Assembly: GCF_001839655.2 (NCBI RefSeq)
Contig: NZ_CP056087.1
Span: forward strand, 4,588,001 to 4,652,000
DNA from: Pseudomonas argentinensis
Lineage (GTDB): Bacteria > Pseudomonadota > Gammaproteobacteria > Pseudomonadales > Pseudomonadaceae
Direction: 5' to 3'
DNA length: 64,000 nt
The notes under the pieces are model-generated. The model did no database searches and had not been told where the DNA came from. It saw nothing but the letters and a program-made list of their open reading frames with translations. The position numbers and the translations under genes were made by a program. Below are positions 61,628 through 64,000 of this stretch, piece by piece. Within the stretch, counting starts at the first letter, position 1, and each line of letters begins with the position of its first letter.

Positions 61628-62194
61628 ATGGATATGCTTTCCCACCGTTTGATGCTGCACTACCTCGCCAACCTGGGCGAAGCCTCTGGCGACTTCGCTG
61701 CATCGCCACACCGCGATCACCCCTCGGAACACATCGAACGGATAGTGCTGACGCGCAACGACTGGATGCCGAACAACGGCAACCACCCCGTCCTGCTCTA
61801 TCGGCAGGCGCTCACGGATAAAGGCCTGCCCGACCCAGCCGGCACGCAGCAGCTGTTCAAGGCCCATGGCTGGCCCGCCCAGTGGGTAGACGGCATCTAC
61901 CCCTACCACCACTACCACAGCAACGCCCACGAGGTGCTGGGCGTCATCCAGGGGCACGCACGGGTAATGCTGGGCGGACCCGACGGCCACGAGCTGAGCG
62001 TGCAGGCAGGCGACGTGCTGGTGCTACCCGCCGGTACCGGGCACTGCAACCTTGGCAGTAGCGATGACTTCCTGGTGGTGGGCGGCTATCCAGTGGGGCA
62101 GGAACCGGATCTCTGCCGCACTGCACCAACCGACGCGCAACAGCGCGGCATCGAACAGACGCCCTACCCTTCCACCGATCCCGTTCTCGGCTAG
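61628..62194 (+). CDS. Cupin domain protein (YjlB-like)
   Basis: The 188-residue protein has a single cupin barrel with the metal-binding YHHYHSNAHEVLGVIQGHA (His/Glu) and the second motif LPAGTGHCNLG (His), as in the YjlB family. The N-terminal 80 residues (NDWMPNNGNHPVLLYRQAL) belong to the same family. Cytosolic; substrate unknown. It sits between ychF and tRNA-Met and could be core or carried in. Confidence 0.85.
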   Translation: MDMLSHRLMLHYLANLGEASGDFAASPHRDHPSEHIERIVLTRNDWMPNNGNHPVLLYRQALTDKGLPDPAGTQQLFKAHGWPAQWVDGIYPYHHYHSNAHEVLGVIQGHARVMLGGPDGHELSVQAGDVLVLPAGTGHCNLGSSDDFLVVGGYPVGQEPDLCRTAPTDAQQRGIEQTPYPSTDPVLG

Positions 62195-62279
62195 CAGCCG
62201 ATTTCGCGTTGCGCCAGGGCCGCTGGAGTGAGAAACAGCTAAGCGGTTGAAAGTCCGTAAATTTATTCTGCACCGGGGC

Positions 62280-62308
62280 TTGACACACCCCCAGCAGATA
62301 CGGAAAAT
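62280..62308 (+). promoter_or_regulatory. Probable promoter of tRNA-Met
   Basis: TTGACA (62280-62285), a 17-bp spacer and GAAAAT (62303-62308) lie 12 bp before the tRNA. The GC-rich stretch after the -10 resembles a stringent discriminator. Confidence 0.55.
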
Positions 62309-62319
62309 GCGCGCCACTC

Positions 62320-62396
62320 GGCTACGTAGCTCAGCTGGTTAGAGCATAGCATTCATAATGCTGGGGTCCGGGGTTCAAGTCCCTGCGTAGCCACCA
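62320..62396 (+). tRNA. tRNA-Met(CAT), elongator
   Basis: 77 nt: acceptor GGCTACG/CGTAGCC, D-loop AGCTGGTTAGAGC, anticodon stem TAGCA/TGCTG with loop TTCATAA (anticodon CAT), T-loop GGTTCAAGTCC and encoded CCA. The D-loop and acceptor are of the elongator type, not initiator. Its 3' half is the likely attachment site of the element that follows. Confidence 0.96.
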
Positions 62397-62405
62397 AACA
62401 AAACA

Positions 62406-62437
62406 AGGGTTTACCGAAAGGTAAGCCCTTTTTTGTT
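62406..62437 (+). terminator. Terminator after tRNA-Met
   Basis: AAGGGTTTACC-GAAA-GGTAAGCCCTT with an imperfect 10-bp stem and a GAAA tetraloop, followed by TTTT. Confidence 0.85.
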
Positions 62438-62479
62438 TGCGCCGGTGACTACAAAGTGACTACGGCGTGTCCACTACGA

Positions 62480-62899
62480 TCAATCGACCCAAGGGTTTAT
62501 GACGCTAACCCCCAGGTGATCGAAGTGCCGAACATTACGCGTAGCAACAGGCGCATCGTATAAAGCCGCAATGGCAGCGATCTGCGCATCGGCCATATCT
62601 GCCACTCTTCCCTTCGCCTCACTGGCTGCAGCCAAACTGGCATAGCGAATCGCCGCATCGGTATCGAACGGCAGAATTCGTCCCGCAAAATCCTCATCAA
62701 ACATCAGCTTCGCCAGATCGGCGAAAGCAGTCTTGCGCTTTCCATCCGGCAGTCGAGCGATGCCATAGAGGATTTCAGCCACGGTGATGGAGCTTATGTA
62801 AAGCTGTCCTGCAGGCTGCTGGTCGACCCATGACAGAACCTCTACCGCTGGCTTCGCTTTCATCAGCTCCGAAAGCACGTTGGTATCAATCAGGATCAT
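62480..62899 (-). CDS. PIN-domain toxin, VapC/FitB type
   Basis: The 139-residue PIN ribonuclease shows the acidic residues of the family: Asp5 in MILIDTNVLSELMK, Glu in VAEILYGIARLP, and Asp in VADMADAQIAAIAA. RNVRHFDHLGVSVINPW is typical of FitB-like VapC toxins. It overlaps the antitoxin gene by 4 bp. It lies between tRNA-Met and the integrase gene, i.e. inside the integrated element, and is probably a stabilising module. Confidence 0.92.
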   Translation of the reverse strand: MILIDTNVLSELMKAKPAVEVLSWVDQQPAGQLYISSITVAEILYGIARLPDGKRKTAFADLAKLMFDEDFAGRILPFDTDAAIRYASLAAASEAKGRVADMADAQIAAIAALYDAPVATRNVRHFDHLGVSVINPWVD

Positions 62900-63141
62900 T
62901 CGTCGAAGCTCGCAGCCCTGGCTTTAGTGTTTCGCTCAGGCACTTCAAGGTCAGCGCCACCCACTGCAGAAAAACGGGCATGGATGCGACTACCTAAGCC
63001 ACCTTTCTTATCTTGCTTGGTCAGCGCTTGGCGAATGATCAGTCTCGCCTCTTCTTCCATGGAACGCCCGTGGCTAGCGGCAACGACGCGCAGCATGGCC
63101 TTGAGGTCATCATCCAGATTTCGAATAGTGATAGTTGCCAT
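62896..63141 (-). CDS. Ribbon-helix-helix antitoxin, FitA type
   Basis: The 81-residue protein has an N-terminal ribbon-helix-helix (MATITIRNLDDDLKAMLRV, GRSMEEEARLIIRQAL) and a C-terminal tail that would wrap the PIN toxin. The ATG at 63141 is preceded by GGAGG. It is the first gene of the pair and would repress its own promoter, where an inverted repeat is seen (63184-63205). Confidence 0.92.
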   Translation of the reverse strand: MATITIRNLDDDLKAMLRVVAASHGRSMEEEARLIIRQALTKQDKKGGLGSRIHARFSAVGGADLEVPERNTKARAASFDE

Positions 63142-63183
63142 GAGACCCTCCAAATGAAATCAATGCAGTCATTGCTATCATAC

Positions 63184-63205
63184 GTGCATGCATGTGGACA
63201 TGCAC
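63184..63205 (-). promoter_or_regulatory. Operator-like inverted repeat upstream of the antitoxin gene
   Basis: GTGCATG (63184-63190), 8 bp, CATGCAC (63199-63205). Read leftward, TATGAT (a good -10) follows directly, so FitAB-type binding here would cover the promoter. Confidence 0.6.
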
Positions 63206-63211
63206 ACATGT

Positions 63212-64000
63212 TTACAGGCCAATGGCGTAGCTGCTCTGCTGCAGCGGCGACAGACGAAGGGCCGAGGACAGGTGATCAGGCGACAGGTGTGCATAGCGCA
63301 TGGTCATCGCAATGGACGAATGCCCCAGGATGCGCTGCAAGCTGAGAATATCCCCTCCCCCCATCATGTAATGGCTGGCGAACGTGTGCCGCAGAATGTG
63401 AGTTAGCTGCCCCGGTGTGTGGAAGCCGCAACGCTGGTACGCACTACGGAACGCAGCCCTGCAGGGCATGAATAGTCGGCCAGATCCTGGCATCGCAACC
63501 GATAGCGCAGCCTCCTCAACTTCCTTCGGTATCGGCACCGACCGGGACTGACGATTCTTTGTCCGGTGGAAGTGCGCCTTTCCGCCGAAGAGGCTAGCGC
63601 GGCTGAGGCTTTCGGCTTCATCCCAACGAGCACCAGTGGCCAAGCAGATCAGGGCGACCGGGTAGGTATGGTTGTTGGACGACTTGCGGCACTCATCGAG
63701 CAGCAGGCCGACTTGATCCAGGGTCAGAAACGTCAGCTCGGTCTGGTCGGTTTTGATCTGCCGGATCTTGGCCAGCGGGTTAACGCCATGCCATGCGCCG
63801 AGGCGGATCAGCTCAGAGAAAACAGCCGATAGGTAGCGCTGTTCATGGTTGACCGTGTGGGGCGAAACGTCCTTCAGACGAGACTGCCGATAGCGAGCCC
63901 AGGCGAGCGCATCGAACTGAGAGGCCAGAGGGTTACCGAGGCGTTCAACGACAGCCAGGGTGCGAGAGAGTCGGCCCTTCACGTCCTTCAGGCTGCTGCC
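63212..64000 (-). CDS. Tyrosine recombinase/phage integrase (N terminus outside window)
   Basis: The visible 262 residues contain the core-binding domain end and the whole catalytic domain: Arg in ATGARWDEAESL, HxxR in THILRHTFASHYM, His in ILGHSSIAM and the nucleophile Tyr in RYAHLSPDHL. The frame runs on past 64000 without a convincing start, so it is partial. The gene is transcribed toward tRNA-Met, 816 bp away, which suggests that the element uses this tRNA as its attachment site. The length suggests a phage- or island-type integrase of about 320-400 residues. Confidence 0.93.
   Translation of the reverse strand, partial: GSSLKDVKGRLSRTLAVVERLGNPLASQFDALAWARYRQSRLKDVSPHTVNHEQRYLSAVFSELIRLGAWHGVNPLAKIRQIKTDQTELTFLTLDQVGLLLDECRKSSNNHTYPVALICLATGARWDEAESLSRASLFGGKAHFHRTKNRQSRSVPIPKEVEEAALSVAMPGSGRLFMPCRAAFRSAYQRCGFHTPGQLTHILRHTFASHYMMGGGDILSLQRILGHSSIAMTMRYAHLSPDHLSSALRLSPLQQSSYAIGL

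Noticed and set aside
62450..62462. Repeated GTGACTAC near the tRNA-Met 3' side as a possible attachment core
   Set aside because: Only two short imperfect units; without the other end of the element it cannot be called an att site.

Overview
The window is chromosomal DNA of a Pseudomonas, probably from the lineage around P. aeruginosa. It is GC-rich with strongly biased codons. It carries genus markers (mvaT, cbrX-cbrA-cbrB-crcZ, a PA4642-type small gene, pagL), and its gene blocks follow the P. aeruginosa PAO1 order as I remember it: PA4313-PA4324, then PA4725-PA4733 without panD, then PA4642-PA4647, then PA4655-PA4673. The species cannot be named from the sequence alone.

Layout. 1-3902: end of a chemoreceptor gene, a 55-residue acidic protein, purU, the xenogeneic silencer mvaT and sbcB. 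4092-12436: a membrane protein, then the tightly overlapping cluster RDD / SpoIIM / DUF4129 / DUF4350 / MoxR / DUF58, then a small membrane protein. 12514-15878: a transglutaminase-like protease gene overlapping a fused ATP-grasp/alpha-E gene. 16147-21366: carbon/nitrogen control module cbrX-cbrA-cbrB with the sRNA CrcZ behind a sigma-54 promoter. 21491-29066: pcnB, folK, panB-panC, pgi and acs. 29208-34823: an MpaB-type oxygenase, an rRNA-methyltransferase-like protein, a large DUF748 envelope protein and two tandem DUF2845 proteins. 35093-40253: PA4642-type gene, SulP transporter, hpt, upp-uraA. 40293-48515: hemH, an epimerase, and a photolyase neighbourhood (FAD oxidoreductase, Trp-rich protein, DUF523/DUF1722 protein, class II LitR-like regulator, phrB, DUF2878, YkgJ). 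48601-61489: pagL, murI-moeB-prmC, prfA-hemA, a TPR lipoprotein, lolB, ispE, two identical tRNA-Gln genes, prs, rplY, pth and ychF. 61628-64000: a cupin, tRNA-Met, then the edge of an integrated element with a FitAB-type toxin-antitoxin pair and a tyrosine integrase that runs off the window.

Genes that work together. CbrA senses and CbrB activates crcZ; CrcZ titrates Hfq/Crc through its A-rich motifs. One plausible Hfq/Crc target, acs, lies about 6 kb away with the same AACAACAA motif on its ribosome-binding site. The photolyase operon has two perfect TGTACA-N12-TGTACA operators that fit its own LitR-like regulator. The MoxR cluster and the ATP-grasp/transglutaminase pair are conserved gene sets without an established role.

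The least expected structure is a set of short repeats. Three 213-214 bp elements (after the DUF58 gene, the PA4642-type gene and hpt) begin at or within one base of the upstream stop codon, always in the same orientation. A 68-bp palindromic element does the same after the transglutaminase gene. A 244-bp element with the same 17-bp ends has a clean TAA target duplication. They look like MITEs related by their ends.
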